From Paramagnetospirillum marisnigri (GTDB taxonomy: Bacteria; Pseudomonadota; Alphaproteobacteria; Rhodospirillales; Magnetospirillaceae): a stretch of 64,000 nucleotides of DNA. Under the pieces are notes generated by a model. It made no database searches and was not told where the DNA came from. It saw nothing but the letters and a program-made list of their open reading frames with translations. Shown in pieces: positions 53,896 to 63,877 of this stretch (positions within the stretch are counted from its first letter, which is position 1; the number at the start of each line of letters is the position of its first letter). The translations under genes and the position numbers were made by a program. The stretch covers positions 1-64,000 of the forward strand of contig NZ_LWQT01000037.1 in assembly GCF_001650715.1 (NCBI RefSeq), in the 5' to 3' direction.

Positions 53896-55959
53896 ATGAC
53901 CCGTCCCAGCAACCGCCGTCTGGTCGTCGGGCTGCTGGGGACCCTGCTGCTGGTCCTGTGGGGCTTCATCGGCTACTGGTCATGGTCGCAATACCATCGG
54001 CTGCTGGCATCGAGCACCGTCTTGCTGGAGCAGTTGACCAGCGCGGTGGAGGAACAGACGCTGCGGCTGTTCAAGCAGGCGGAAACCTCGCTGATCGTGT
54101 CCCGGCACTGGATGGCGGGCCACCCAACCGAGGACCCGGGCACCGCCCCCACCTTTACCGCGCTGGTGGACAGCCTCCGCGGCGCCTCGGAAGGCATGCT
54201 GGACATCCGCATGGTCGGCCGGAATGGCGGCCTGTTCTATATCCCCAAGCGCAGTCCCAAGCCTCTGGCCGATGTCTCGGACCGCGACTACTACAAGGCG
54301 CAGTTGACCCCCGCCACCCGGGGTTTCTTCATCGGCAACCCCCTGGTCAGCCGGGTAACCGGCAAATGGGGCATCCCGGTTTCCATACCGGTGGATGTGG
54401 CAGGTGGCGATGTGGGCATCGTGTTCGTCGCCATGGAACTGGATCGTATCGCCAAGACCTTCGAGGCCGAGCGGCCCAAGCCCGATGGCGCCATTTCCAT
54501 CATGCGGGCCGATGGCACCTTCCTGTTCCGGGTCCCGGCCGGCAACAACATCATCGGCCAATCCATCGCCGGAACCCCGTCCTGGGACCAGAATATCTCC
54601 CAATCGAGCCGTGGGACGTATTACTCGGATGGCACCGCCGTGGGTACGCCCCCCAAATTGGTGTCGTTCATCCGGCTCAAGGAATATCCTCTTTACGTCA
54701 CCGTGGCCGCCGAGGTGGACGACCTGTTGATTCCCTGGCGGCGCGAGACCTTCACCCTGGTATCCATCGCCGTGGTGATGACGCTGCTGTCGGTGGTCGC
54801 AGCCTCGATCCTGCTGCGCGCCATGAAGGGGGGCGAAATCGCCCAGCGCGAAACCGAGCGGGCGCATCGCGACGCCAAGCTGATCTTGGACGCGGCCGGT
54901 GATGGCATTTGCGGTGTCGATGCCAGCGGTGCCGTTACCTTCATCAACCCCGCGGCACGGCGCATGCTGGGTCTGATGGCAGCCGACCCAGTCGGCCGGA
55001 ACTTTCACCTGCTCTGCCATCACTCCCATCCCGACGGCAGCCCTTATGCCGGTGCCGACTGCCCGGTCACCCAGACCCTGACGGACGGGCAAACCAGGGA
55101 AGTCCATCAGGAGACGTTCTGGCACAGCACGGGACGCCCGGTGCCGGTGGATCTGGTGGCCTCGGCCGTCACTGACGAAGACAGCGTTGTCGGTGCCGTG
55201 GTGGTGTTCCACGACATCGCCGAGCGGATCAAGGCCGAGCAACGCCTGGCCCGCCAGGCGGCGGAACTGGCCCGCTCCAACGCCGATCTGGAGCAGTTCG
55301 CCTATATCGCCAGCCATGACTTGCGGGAACCATTGCGTCAGGTGTCCAGCTATGTCTCGCTGCTGGAGCGGCGCTATGGCGAACAACTGGAGCAGGATGC
55401 CAAGGATTTCATTGCCTTCGCCCGCGACGGCGCGGCGCGCATGAACCAACTGGTGATCGACCTGCTGGACTTCTCGCGGGTGGGGCATTCGGCCCAACCG
55501 TTGGAGCAGGTCGCCTTAGGACGGGCCGTGGACGATGCCTGCGCCAATCTGGCGGCCCGCATCACCGAAACCGGGGCCCGGGTCGTTCGCGATGACGAGT
55601 TGCCGGTGGTCGCGGGCAATACGGGTGAACTGGTCCGCCTGTTCCAGAATCTGATCGGCAATGCGCTGAAATACCGCGATCCCGACCGCGATCCGGAAGT
55701 CTCCGTCTCCGCCCGGCGCGATGGCACCAATTGGGTGGTGACGGTGGCGGATAACGGCATCGGCATCGATTCCGCCTATTTCGACAAGATCTTCGGCATC
55801 TTCCAACGCCTGCACACCCGCGACAAGTTCGATGGCACCGGCATCGGCCTGGCCATCTGCAAGAAGATCATCGAGCAGATGGGCGGCAACATCTGGGTGG
55901 AGTCCGACCCTGGCCGCGGGTCCAGTTTCCACTTTACCCTGCCCATCGCCCCGGCTTGA
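53896..55959 (+). CDS. Membrane sensor histidine kinase
   Basis: The 687-residue kinase has membrane helix 1 (about 10-32), a Cache-like periplasmic domain (ISIPVDVAGGDVGIVFVAME) and membrane helix 2 (about 293-315). A PAS domain with AGDGICGVDASGAVTFINPA comes next, then the phospho-His in YIASHDLREPLRQVSS and the ATPase boxes NLIGNALKYRD, VADNGIGID and GTGIGLAICKKI. No response regulator is adjacent. Its ligand is unknown. Confidence 0.93.
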   Translation: MTRPSNRRLVVGLLGTLLLVLWGFIGYWSWSQYHRLLASSTVLLEQLTSAVEEQTLRLFKQAETSLIVSRHWMAGHPTEDPGTAPTFTALVDSLRGASEGMLDIRMVGRNGGLFYIPKRSPKPLADVSDRDYYKAQLTPATRGFFIGNPLVSRVTGKWGIPVSIPVDVAGGDVGIVFVAMELDRIAKTFEAERPKPDGAISIMRADGTFLFRVPAGNNIIGQSIAGTPSWDQNISQSSRGTYYSDGTAVGTPPKLVSFIRLKEYPLYVTVAAEVDDLLIPWRRETFTLVSIAVVMTLLSVVAASILLRAMKGGEIAQRETERAHRDAKLILDAAGDGICGVDASGAVTFINPAARRMLGLMAADPVGRNFHLLCHHSHPDGSPYAGADCPVTQTLTDGQTREVHQETFWHSTGRPVPVDLVASAVTDEDSVVGAVVVFHDIAERIKAEQRLARQAAELARSNADLEQFAYIASHDLREPLRQVSSYVSLLERRYGEQLEQDAKDFIAFARDGAARMNQLVIDLLDFSRVGHSAQPLEQVALGRAVDDACANLAARITETGARVVRDDELPVVAGNTGELVRLFQNLIGNALKYRDPDRDPEVSVSARRDGTNWVVTVADNGIGIDSAYFDKIFGIFQRLHTRDKFDGTGIGLAICKKIIEQMGGNIWVESDPGRGSSFHFTLPIAPA

Positions 55960-56030
55960 CCTCCATCATGCCCATTGGCGCGGGCCGGGCCTAGTGTCTG
56001 CCAGGTCCAGGCTGAAACACTTCATCCACC

Positions 56031-56090
56031 CGTCATGGCCGGGCTTGACCCGGCCATCCATGGACCCCCGGGTCGAGCCCGGGGGTGACG
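56031..56090. repeat. Pair of intergenic palindromes
   Basis: GGCCGGG-CTTGA-CCCGGCC-like and CCCCCGGG-TCGAG-CCCGGGGG palindromes are bordered by CGTCAT and GTGACG. They resemble the repeats at 19750-19856 and 16591-16617. Confidence 0.75.
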
Positions 56091-56160
56091 AAAGGGATAA
56101 TTAATTCCACCAAACTCAAGCAGACACTCGCCTGGACACGGTTAACGCGAGGGAATGCCC

Positions 56161-56460
56161 ATGATCTCCGAAGCTCAAATCCAAGAGGCCCTGCGCGGTG
56201 TCATCGATCCCGATGTCGGCGTCAACATCGTCGATCTCGGTCTGGTGGAACGCGTCGACGCCGCGCCCGAGGGCGTTTATGTCGACCTGATCATGACCAC
56301 CCCCGCCTGCCCGCAAAGCGCCTATATCCGCGACGAGGCCGAACGCCGGATCAAGGCGGCCGGAGCCGCCGCCGTCAGTGTCGAGGTTCTGGACTCGCCG
56401 TTCTGGGAGCCTTCGCGCATGTCGGCTTCCGCCAAGAAGATCATGGGCTGGCCGGGATGA
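56161..56460 (+). CDS. DUF59/MIP18 family protein
   Basis: The 99-residue protein has IQEALRGVIDPDVGVNIVDL, and TTPACPQSAYIRDEA with the conserved Cys. DUF59 proteins (PaaD, SufT) act in Fe-S maturation. AGGGA favours ATG 56161 over 56155. It overlaps the following membrane gene by ATGA. Confidence 0.88.
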   Translation: MISEAQIQEALRGVIDPDVGVNIVDLGLVERVDAAPEGVYVDLIMTTPACPQSAYIRDEAERRIKAAGAAAVSVEVLDSPFWEPSRMSASAKKIMGWPG

Positions 56461-57518
56461 GCCTGCTGGCCCGCCGCCTGCCCCTGCTGATGGGGGGAGC
56501 CGTATCGCTGATGGTGGGCATGGCGGCCGGACTGGGACGCCTGGGTTGGCCCGGCCCCGGCACCGATGCCATGGCGGTGCATGGCGCCTTGATGATTTCG
56601 GGATTCTTCGGGACGGTGATCGGTCTGGAACGCGCCGTGGCGCTGGGGCGTCCCTGGGGCTATGTCTCGCCCCTCGCCGCCGCGCTCGGCGGCATCGGCC
56701 TGATCCTGGGGCAAGGACAGATCGGCGGCCTGCTGCTCTGCCTGGGCAGCCTGGTCTTCGTCGCCATGAGCATCGCGGTGCTGATCCGCCAGCGCGAGGT
56801 CTTCACCCTGGTCCTCGGCCTGGGCGGTGTCGCCTGGCTGGGGGGCAATCTGGCTTGGCTGGCCCGGGGCGAACCCGCTTCGGCGGTGGTCCCCTGGGCC
56901 GCCTTCCTGGTCCTGACCATCGCGGGGGAACGGCTGGAACTGTCGCGCTTCCTGCCGCCCTGGCGCTGGCGCACCCCCACCCTGCTGCCGGTGCTGGGCC
57001 TGCTGATGGCGGGGGCGGTGTCGGCCGGCCTGGGCTGGGAACTGGCCTGGACACCGTTCGGCCTCGGCCTGATCGGACTGGGATTGTGGAGCATGCGCAA
57101 CGACGTGGCCCGACGCACCATCCGCCAGAGCGGCCTGCCCCGCTATGTGGCGGTCTGCCTGCTGTCGGGCTATGGCTGGGTCATGGTCGCGGGCCTGCTG
57201 ATGCTGGGCCTCCGGCTGGGAGAAGGCGGCGCCTGGGCCGACGCCGCCCTGCACGCCCTGTTCGTCGGCTTCGTCTTTTCCATGGTGTTCGGTCACGCCC
57301 CCGTGATCCTGCCCGCCGTGCTGCGGGTGGGCGTCCCATTCCGGCCGGTGTTCTATCTCCCCCTGGGCCTGCTGCATGCCTCGCTGCTGCTGCGCCTGGT
57401 GGGCGACCTCGCCGAGAGTCACGCGGTGCGGCAATGGGGCGGACTGGCCAATGCCGCCGCCGTCCTGGTCTTCATCGCCACCACCCTGACCGTGGTGCTG
57501 CGGGCACGGAAAGCCTAA
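56457..57518 (+). CDS. NnrS-like multi-spanning membrane protein
   Basis: The 353-residue protein has about ten to twelve membrane helices. MAVHGALMISGFFGTVIGLE and HALFVGFVFSMVFGHAPVIL carry the His/Gly patterns of NnrS, a heme-copper-linked protein of nitric-oxide stress. It is coupled to the DUF59 gene. The homology is moderate. The stop overlaps that of the opposite O-glycosyltransferase gene. Confidence 0.72.
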   Translation: MSLLARRLPLLMGGAVSLMVGMAAGLGRLGWPGPGTDAMAVHGALMISGFFGTVIGLERAVALGRPWGYVSPLAAALGGIGLILGQGQIGGLLLCLGSLVFVAMSIAVLIRQREVFTLVLGLGGVAWLGGNLAWLARGEPASAVVPWAAFLVLTIAGERLELSRFLPPWRWRTPTLLPVLGLLMAGAVSAGLGWELAWTPFGLGLIGLGLWSMRNDVARRTIRQSGLPRYVAVCLLSGYGWVMVAGLLMLGLRLGEGGAWADAALHALFVGFVFSMVFGHAPVILPAVLRVGVPFRPVFYLPLGLLHASLLLRLVGDLAESHAVRQWGGLANAAAVLVFIATTLTVVLRARKA

Positions 57519-59521
57519 CCGTCCCGCCACAGCCGCCGGTCGGGCGGCAGCGGGCGGAAGCGATGACGCGCCGCCAGCCGTTCCGTCCACCAGCCGGGAT
57601 AATCGGTGATGCCGGTGCCGTCCATCTGGTCGTAGTCGGCGAAGATGCCGACCTCGAGATAGGCATCCAGATTGGCGAGATCGGGCTGGGGCAGCCTGCC
57701 CGCCTGATGGTCCCGCCACATGGCCTGGAACAGTTCCTCCAGCTTGCGCGCCAGCAACGTGGTATCGAACAGGACACAGTTGCCCCGGTTCATCTCCAGG
57801 CGCTGGCGCAAGGCGGCCAGGGCGGCGGGGTCGCGGCCGAGAGCCACGGCGCGGGATACGTAGTCGCCGGGCGTCTCGCACACCAGGTCGTCCAGCCCGG
57901 CCGAGCGCACCAGGCTGCCGCAGACCCGGGCGGCGAAGGAGCGCCCCGACAGGGTCAGCACCGGCACCCCCATCCACAGCGCATCCGAGGCGGTGGTATG
58001 GGCGCCATAGGGGAAGGTATCCAGGAACAGGTCGGCCAGGGGATAGCGGGCGAGATGGTAGGGATTGGCCAGCTTGTCAGCGAAGACCAGCCGGGCGGGA
58101 TCAAGGCCCCGGGCGGCGGCCTGCTCGCGCAGATGGGCCTGGGCGCCCTCGGCGCCGCTCAGCAGCCACAGCACGCTGCCCGGCACCTGCGCCAGGATGT
58201 CCAGCCAGCGCTCCACCGTGAAGCGGGTCAGCTTGTGCAACCCGTTGAAGCAGCAATAGACCACCGCGTCCTCGGGCAGACCGGCATCGGCGCGGGCGGG
58301 CCGGTTGGGGGCGATCACCCGCTTGCGGTCATTGGGCTGGTAGCAGGGCAGCCGCAGCACCTTTTCCGAATAATAGCCTTCCGACTCCTCGGGAATGATC
58401 CAGTCGTCGGCGATGATGTAGTGGTGATAGGGGCTGCCCATGGTGCCGGGAAAGCCCAGCCAGTTGACGATCACCGGCGCCGGGCGCAGCGCGATCAGCT
58501 TGGTGCGGCCGTCCCTGGTATAGCCGTTCAAGTCCACCAGGATCTGGATGCCGTCCGCCGCCATGCGGGCCGCCGCCTCGGCATCACCCATGGCGGAAAT
58601 ATCGATCCAATGGTCGAAGCGCGCCTTGATCCGCCGGTTCAACGGGTCGTCGGAGGGAATGCCGCAATAATAGGCGAACAGCTCCACCTTGGCCTTGTCG
58701 TGTTCCTCGAACAGCTCCACCGTCAGATGCCCCACCGCATGCTCGCGCAGGTCCGACGACAGATAGCCGATACGCAACCGCTCGCCCCGCGCGGCACGGG
58801 CCTGGTCCAGCATGGGCGGCTCGGCGACGGGCAGGCCGACATCAAGCCGGTTGTAGTTCCATGCCGCCGCCAGATGCAGCAGCGGATCGTCGGCATAGGC
58901 GGCCATGGACAAGGGCGACATGCCCTCCATCAGCACGGAACGGCTGACCCGATCCCAGGGCTGCACCACCGGCCATTCACACTGGCGCTGGCGGAGCGCC
59001 AGGAAATGCTGGATCACCTCGCGCTGCACCGGCTCCAGGTCCAGGCTCTGGCGCAGCATGGATTCGGCGGCCTCGTCCTGATTGCCCGCCTCCAGCACCC
59101 GGCCCATCTGGTTGAGCGCGGTGGTCTTGTGGCTGATGGCCGAGCCGGTCACCCCGGCCAGCCGGTCGACCATGGCCGACCACTGGGTCACCGCCGCCGC
59201 CGCCGAGCCCAAACGTTCATGCACCCGGCCCAGATTGACATAGGCGGGGTAGAAATCGGGGTTGAGCGCGATGGCGCGTTCCAGGCTGTCGCGGGCCGGC
59301 CCCAACTCGCCCGCATCCATCTGCACCACGCCGAAATTGAACAAGACGGCATAAAGCAGCGGATTGTCGGGGTTATGGCGGACCCAGGCCTCGTACAAGG
59401 TCGCGACGAAAGAGGCGCCATCGCTGAGCCGGATGGCCTCGGCGGCCTGGATCAGGTCGAGAACGCTGAGATTCCGCCCCACGGCGCGGTCGATCGCCGT
59501 CGAAAACAACTCGCTTGCCAT
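57515..59521 (-). CDS. TPR-containing O-glycosyltransferase, GT41 (SPINDLY/OGT-like)
   Basis: GT41 enzymes put a sugar, often GlcNAc or fucose, on Ser/Thr. The 668-residue protein has TPR units in residues ~40-200 (LERAIALNPDFYPAYVNLGR) and a C-terminal catalytic region. YLSSDLREHAVGHLT carries the catalytic-His region, then VDLNGYTRDGRTKL, LRPAPVIVNWLGFPGTMG, NGLHKLTRFT with the sugar-binding Lys, and LDTFPYGAHTTASDALWMG. Key OGT residues are kept. It starts 21 bp after the Thr/Ser-repeat gene, its likely substrate. An AGGGG lies upstream at long spacing. Confidence 0.92.
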   Translation of the reverse strand: MASELFSTAIDRAVGRNLSVLDLIQAAEAIRLSDGASFVATLYEAWVRHNPDNPLLYAVLFNFGVVQMDAGELGPARDSLERAIALNPDFYPAYVNLGRVHERLGSAAAAVTQWSAMVDRLAGVTGSAISHKTTALNQMGRVLEAGNQDEAAESMLRQSLDLEPVQREVIQHFLALRQRQCEWPVVQPWDRVSRSVLMEGMSPLSMAAYADDPLLHLAAAWNYNRLDVGLPVAEPPMLDQARAARGERLRIGYLSSDLREHAVGHLTVELFEEHDKAKVELFAYYCGIPSDDPLNRRIKARFDHWIDISAMGDAEAAARMAADGIQILVDLNGYTRDGRTKLIALRPAPVIVNWLGFPGTMGSPYHHYIIADDWIIPEESEGYYSEKVLRLPCYQPNDRKRVIAPNRPARADAGLPEDAVVYCCFNGLHKLTRFTVERWLDILAQVPGSVLWLLSGAEGAQAHLREQAAARGLDPARLVFADKLANPYHLARYPLADLFLDTFPYGAHTTASDALWMGVPVLTLSGRSFAARVCGSLVRSAGLDDLVCETPGDYVSRAVALGRDPAALAALRQRLEMNRGNCVLFDTTLLARKLEELFQAMWRDHQAGRLPQPDLANLDAYLEVGIFADYDQMDGTGITDYPGWWTERLAARHRFRPLPPDRRLWRDG

Positions 59522-59542
59522 CGAAATTCTATGCCCCTGTCA

Positions 59543-62500
59543 TCAGTCCAAAGCGGTCAACATGGCGTCGACCTGAAGATCGGTCATGGCCTCCACCTGG
59601 GCCTGGGTGAAGGCCTCGGCCTGGGCCGAACTGAGCGCCGCGATCAAGGTGGTGGTCAGGCCGCCGATCTGGGTGGTGGTCAGGCTGGCCACCGCCGTGG
59701 CGGTCAGGCCGCCGCCCTGGGTGGTGGTCAACGCCCCCAGTTGGGTGATGGTCAGGCCGGGGGCCTGGGCCGCCGTCAGGGCCGACACCTGGGTCGAGCT
59801 CATCACCCCCAACTGGGTGGTGGTCAGGCCGCCGATGGCGGTCGAGGTGATGCCGCGCAACTGGGTCGCGGTCAGCGCCGCCGCCTGGGTGGTGGACATT
59901 CCCGCGATCTGGGTCACGCTCAACCCGGCGAAGCCGGTGGTGCTGAGACCGGCGGTCTGGGTGGCGGTCAGCGCCGCCAGTTGGGTGGTGGACAGTCCGC
60001 CCAGGCCAGTGCTGGTCAGCACCCCCATCTGGGTGCTGGTCAGGCCGCCCAACTGCGTGGTGTCAAGGGCGCCGAGCACGGTGGAGGTCAGGGTCTGGGC
60101 CTGGCTGGTGGACAGCGCCCCCACCTGGGTGCTGGTCACCCCGGACAACTGGGTGGTGGTCAGGGCGGCGAACTGGGTCGAGGTCAGCCCCTTGACCTGA
60201 TTGGTACCCAGGGCGCCAAGCCCGGTGCTGGTCAGACCGGTCAGCTGGGTGGTGGTCAGGGCGCCCACCTGCAGCGAGGTCAGGCTGCCGATCTGGGTGG
60301 TGGCCAGCCCGCCGATCTGGGTGCTGGTGAAGCCCTTGACCTGGGTGGTGGTCAGCGCCAGCAGCTGCGTCGCGGTGATGCCGCCCAATTGCGTGGTGTC
60401 CAGGGCCGCCAGCAAGGTGGTGCTCACCCCCGGCAAGCCCACCGCCGACAGCTTGCCCACCTGGGTCGAGCTGAGGCTGGCCAGTTGAGTGGTGGTCAGG
60501 CCCAGCAGGCCTGCCGAACCCAGCCCGCCCATCTGGGTGGTGGTCAGCGCGCCGAGCATGGTGGTGGACAGCCCCGCCATCTGGGTCGAGGTCAGTTGGG
60601 CCAGCGACGCCGCCGCCAGCGCCGAGGCCTGGGTGGTGGTCAGGGCGTTGAGGACGGTGGTGTCCAGGCTGCCGAGCTGGGTGGCCGTCAAGGCTCCCAT
60701 CTGGGTGGTGGTCAGGGCCCCCAGCTGAGTCGTGGTCAAGGCCGCCATGCCCGAGGAACTGAGCCCCTTGACCTGGGTGGTGGTCAGCCCCGACAGCACC
60801 GTGGCGGTCAGGCCGCCCATCTGGGTGGTGGTCAGGGCGCCGAGCTGGGTGGTGGTCAGTCCCCCGGCCTGGGTCGTGGTGAATTCGGGCAGCTGCGTCA
60901 CCGTCAGGGCCTTGACCTGAGTGGTGGTCAGCGATCCCAGCAAGGTGGCGTTCAACCCGTTCAACTGGCTGGTGACCAAGGCGGCCACATTGGTGGTGGA
61001 CAGCGCCCGGACCTGGGTAGTGGTCATGGCATCCACCTGGGTCGAGGCCAGCCCCGCCAGCACGGTGGTGGTGATGGCGGTCATTCCGGCGGCGGTCAGG
61101 CCCTTGATCTGGGTGGTGGTCAGGCCCTGCAGCCCGGTGGTGGTCAGGCCGCCCAACTGGGTGCTGGTCAGGGCGCCAACCTGGGTGCTGGTCAATCCGC
61201 CCAGTTGGGTGGTGGTCAGCGCCGCCATCTCGGTGGTGGTCAGCCCGGCGCCTTGCGCCGTGGTCAGCCCGCCCAGCTGGGTACTGCTCAAAGCGCCCAA
61301 CTGGGTGGTGGTCAGGGCGGCGATGCCGGTGGCGGGCAGTCCCTTGATCTGGGTGGTGGTCAGCGCCGACAGCTGGGTGGTGGTCACGGCGCCGATGCCC
61401 GTGGTGTTCAGCACCCCTAACTGGGTCGAGGTCATGCCCGCCAACTGGGTGGTGGTGATGGCCGCCAACTGGCCCACATTGAGCCCCAGCAGGGCGGTGG
61501 TGGACAAGCGCCCCAGTTGGGTGCTGGTCATGCCGGGAACCTGGGCCACGTCGATGGCGGCGAAGCCGGTCGAGGTGATGCCACCGATGGCCGCCGGAGC
61601 CACGGCCCCCAACTGGGTGGAACTCAGCGCCAGCCACTGGGTCCCGGTCAGCGCCCCACCCTGGGCCGCCGTCAGCCCGCCCAGTTGCGTGGTGCTGAGG
61701 CTTGCCATCTGGGTGGCGGCCAGACCGGCGATGCCGGTGGTGGACAATACCGCCATCTGGGTGGCGGTCAGTCCCGCCAGTTGGGTGGTGGTCAGCGCCG
61801 CCAGGTCGGTGGAACTCAACCCCGCCGCCCCCAGGGTGGACAGTCCGCCCAATTGGGTCGAGGACAAGGAACCCAGTTGGGTGGTGGTGAGCACGGCCAC
61901 GCCGGACGAGGTCAGACCGCCCAGTTGGGTGGTGGTCAGCGCCGCGACGGTGGTGGTGGTCAGGGCGACGAGGGTGGTGGTGGTCAGCACCCCGATCTGG
62001 GTGCTGGTCAATCCGCCCAGTTGGGTGGTGCTTATACCCGCCAAGCCGGTACTGGTCCACATGCGGGACTGGGTGGTGGTCATGGCCCCGATCTGGGTGC
62101 TGGTCAGGCCCAATATCTGGGTGGCGGTCAAGTCGTCCAGTTGAGTGGTGGTCAGCGCCCTGATCTGGGCGGTGCTCATGGCTCCCAACTGGGTCGGGGT
62201 CAGGCCGTCGAAGGCGGTGGTGCTGAAGGCGGCGATCTGGGTGGTGGTGAAGCCGCCGACCTGGGTGGTGCTGAACTCTCCCATCTGGGTCGAGGTGAAG
62301 CCCAGCAATTGGGCGCTGGTCAGGGTCGCCAGCTGGGTTGCGGTCAATCCGTCCAACTGGGTGGTGGTCAGCGCCGCCAGTTCGGTGGTGGTGAAGGCCT
62401 TGATCTGGGTCGCGCCCAGCACCCCCATCTGGGTACTGGTCAAGCCCGCCAGCTGGGTGGTGGTCATGGCCGCCAACTGACCGGCATTCAGGCCGGTGAC

Positions 62501-63877
62501 CTGGGTGGTGGTCAGGGCGGCGATCTGGGTCTCGCTCACCGTCGCCAATTGGGTGGCGCTCATGACCGACAGCGCGGTCGTGGTCAATCCGGCGGCCTGG
62601 GTGGTGGTCAGCGCCGCCAGCTGGGTGCTGGTGAGCGCCTTGGCCTGGGTGGTGGTGATGGCGCCAAGCCCGGTGCTGGTCAGACCCGCCAACTGGGTGG
62701 TGGTCAAGGCCGCCAGCCCGACCACGCTCAGCCCCTTCACCTGGGTGGTGGTCAGCGCCGACAGTTCGGTGGTGGTGATCCCGGCCAGGGCGGTGGTGGT
62801 CAGCGCCCCCAACTGGGTCGAACTCAGCCCCGCCAGTTGGGTGGTAGTCAGCGCGCCGAGCACGGTGGAGGTCATGGCGGCCACGGCGGTAGCCCGCAGA
62901 TTGGCCAGTTGGGAACTGGTCAGGCCCGCCAGTTGGGTGGTGGTCAGCGCCGCCACTTCCTCGGTGCCCAGGCCCATGGCCTGGCTGGTGGTCAGTCCGC
63001 CCAGGTCGGTTTCGGTCAGGGCCGCCAGTTGGGTGGTATTCAAGGCGGTCAGCTGCGACGAGGTCAGGCCCGCCAACTGCCCCGCGCTCAGGGCATCCAC
63101 CTGGGTGCTGGTCAAGCCGCCGATGGCGGTGGTGCTCAGGCCGCCGAGCTGGGTCGCGCTCAGGCCGCCCAGTTGGGTGGTGGTCAGCGCCGCCATCTGA
63201 CCCGAGGTCAGGCCCGCCATGCCCGCCGCCGACAGTCCCGACAGCTGGGTCGAGCTCAGCGCCGCCAGTTGGGTGGTGGTCATCACCGCCAGGCAACTGG
63301 CGGTCAGACCCCCGGCCTGGGTACTGGTCAGACCCGCCAGGGTGGTGGTTGTCAGGGTCGAGGCCAAGGTGGTGGACAGGCCCGCCATCTGGGTGATCGC
63401 CAAGCCACCGAGCTGGGTGGTGGTCAGGGCATCCAGGGTGGTGGTGGTCACGCCCCGGATCTGGGTGGTGGTCAAGGCCCCGAGCTGGGCCGGGCTCAAA
63501 CTCGCCAATTGGGTGGTGGTCAACGCCGCCAGTTCGGTGCTGGTCAGCCCCTTCATCTGCTGGGTGCTCAGAACCGCCAGCTCGGCCACCTCGATGGCCT
63601 GGACCTGGGCGGCGGTCAGCACCGCCAGTTGGGACGAGCTGAAGCCCATCTGACCCGGACTAAGCGCCGTGATCTGGGTGGTGGTCAGCCCCGCCATCTG
63701 GCTGGTGGACAACCGCGACAGCTGGGTGCTGCTCATGGCGCCGATGGCGGTAGTGGTGAAGGCGCCGATCTGGGTGGTGGTGAGCGCGCGGAAATCCGTG
63801 GCCGACATCCCCGAGACCGCCGTGGTGGTCAGGTTGGATATCTGGGTGGCGGTGAGATAGGAAACCGGCGAGACCAC
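59543..63877 (-). CDS. Giant Thr/Ser-rich octapeptide-repeat protein
   Basis: The 1444-residue protein is built almost entirely of an 8-residue unit, L-(T/S)-(T/S)-T-Q-(L/I/M/V)-small-small, about 175 times. About three of eight positions are Thr or Ser. Hydrophobic residues at positions 1 and 6 would suit a beta-solenoid or stacked fold. Only one cysteine was noticed (LTASCLAV). The N-terminus MVSPVSYLTATQISNLTTTA has no signal peptide, and the C-terminus (VEAMTDLQVDAMLTALD) is acidic. The GTG start is two codons after an in-frame TGA. It is paired with the GT41 gene, so many Thr/Ser could be glycosylated. Function and location are unknown. Confidence 0.85.
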   Translation of the reverse strand: MVSPVSYLTATQISNLTTTAVSGMSATDFRALTTTQIGAFTTTAIGAMSSTQLSRLSTSQMAGLTTTQITALSPGQMGFSSSQLAVLTAAQVQAIEVAELAVLSTQQMKGLTSTELAALTTTQLASLSPAQLGALTTTQIRGVTTTTLDALTTTQLGGLAITQMAGLSTTLASTLTTTTLAGLTSTQAGGLTASCLAVMTTTQLAALSSTQLSGLSAAGMAGLTSGQMAALTTTQLGGLSATQLGGLSTTAIGGLTSTQVDALSAGQLAGLTSSQLTALNTTQLAALTETDLGGLTTSQAMGLGTEEVAALTTTQLAGLTSSQLANLRATAVAAMTSTVLGALTTTQLAGLSSTQLGALTTTALAGITTTELSALTTTQVKGLSVVGLAALTTTQLAGLTSTGLGAITTTQAKALTSTQLAALTTTQAAGLTTTALSVMSATQLATVSETQIAALTTTQVTGLNAGQLAAMTTTQLAGLTSTQMGVLGATQIKAFTTTELAALTTTQLDGLTATQLATLTSAQLLGFTSTQMGEFSTTQVGGFTTTQIAAFSTTAFDGLTPTQLGAMSTAQIRALTTTQLDDLTATQILGLTSTQIGAMTTTQSRMWTSTGLAGISTTQLGGLTSTQIGVLTTTTLVALTTTTVAALTTTQLGGLTSSGVAVLTTTQLGSLSSTQLGGLSTLGAAGLSSTDLAALTTTQLAGLTATQMAVLSTTGIAGLAATQMASLSTTQLGGLTAAQGGALTGTQWLALSSTQLGAVAPAAIGGITSTGFAAIDVAQVPGMTSTQLGRLSTTALLGLNVGQLAAITTTQLAGMTSTQLGVLNTTGIGAVTTTQLSALTTTQIKGLPATGIAALTTTQLGALSSTQLGGLTTAQGAGLTTTEMAALTTTQLGGLTSTQVGALTSTQLGGLTTTGLQGLTTTQIKGLTAAGMTAITTTVLAGLASTQVDAMTTTQVRALSTTNVAALVTSQLNGLNATLLGSLTTTQVKALTVTQLPEFTTTQAGGLTTTQLGALTTTQMGGLTATVLSGLTTTQVKGLSSSGMAALTTTQLGALTTTQMGALTATQLGSLDTTVLNALTTTQASALAAASLAQLTSTQMAGLSTTMLGALTTTQMGGLGSAGLLGLTTTQLASLSSTQVGKLSAVGLPGVSTTLLAALDTTQLGGITATQLLALTTTQVKGFTSTQIGGLATTQIGSLTSLQVGALTTTQLTGLTSTGLGALGTNQVKGLTSTQFAALTTTQLSGVTSTQVGALSTSQAQTLTSTVLGALDTTQLGGLTSTQMGVLTSTGLGGLSTTQLAALTATQTAGLSTTGFAGLSVTQIAGMSTTQAAALTATQLRGITSTAIGGLTTTQLGVMSSTQVSALTAAQAPGLTITQLGALTTTQGGGLTATAVASLTTTQIGGLTTTLIAALSSAQAEAFTQAQVEAMTDLQVDAMLTALD
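59630..63860. repeat. Degenerate 24-bp tandem repeats coding for the octapeptides
   Basis: The DNA has a 24-bp period with frequent GTGGTGGTCAG and CCAGTTGGGT-like blocks, degenerate at many positions. It produces long open frames on several strands. The tract is prone to slippage and to misassembly, so its unit number should be treated with care. Confidence 0.85.

Noticed and set aside
56378-61420. 1680-codon open frame on the plus strand
   Set aside because: It crosses four real genes antisense or out of frame, and exists because GC-rich and 24-bp repeat DNA lacks stops.
60063-63296. 1077-codon minus-strand frame rich in His/Pro/Asp
   Set aside because: It is a frame-shifted reading of the octad repeat; the LTTTQ frame is longer, has regular chemistry and a coupled downstream gene.
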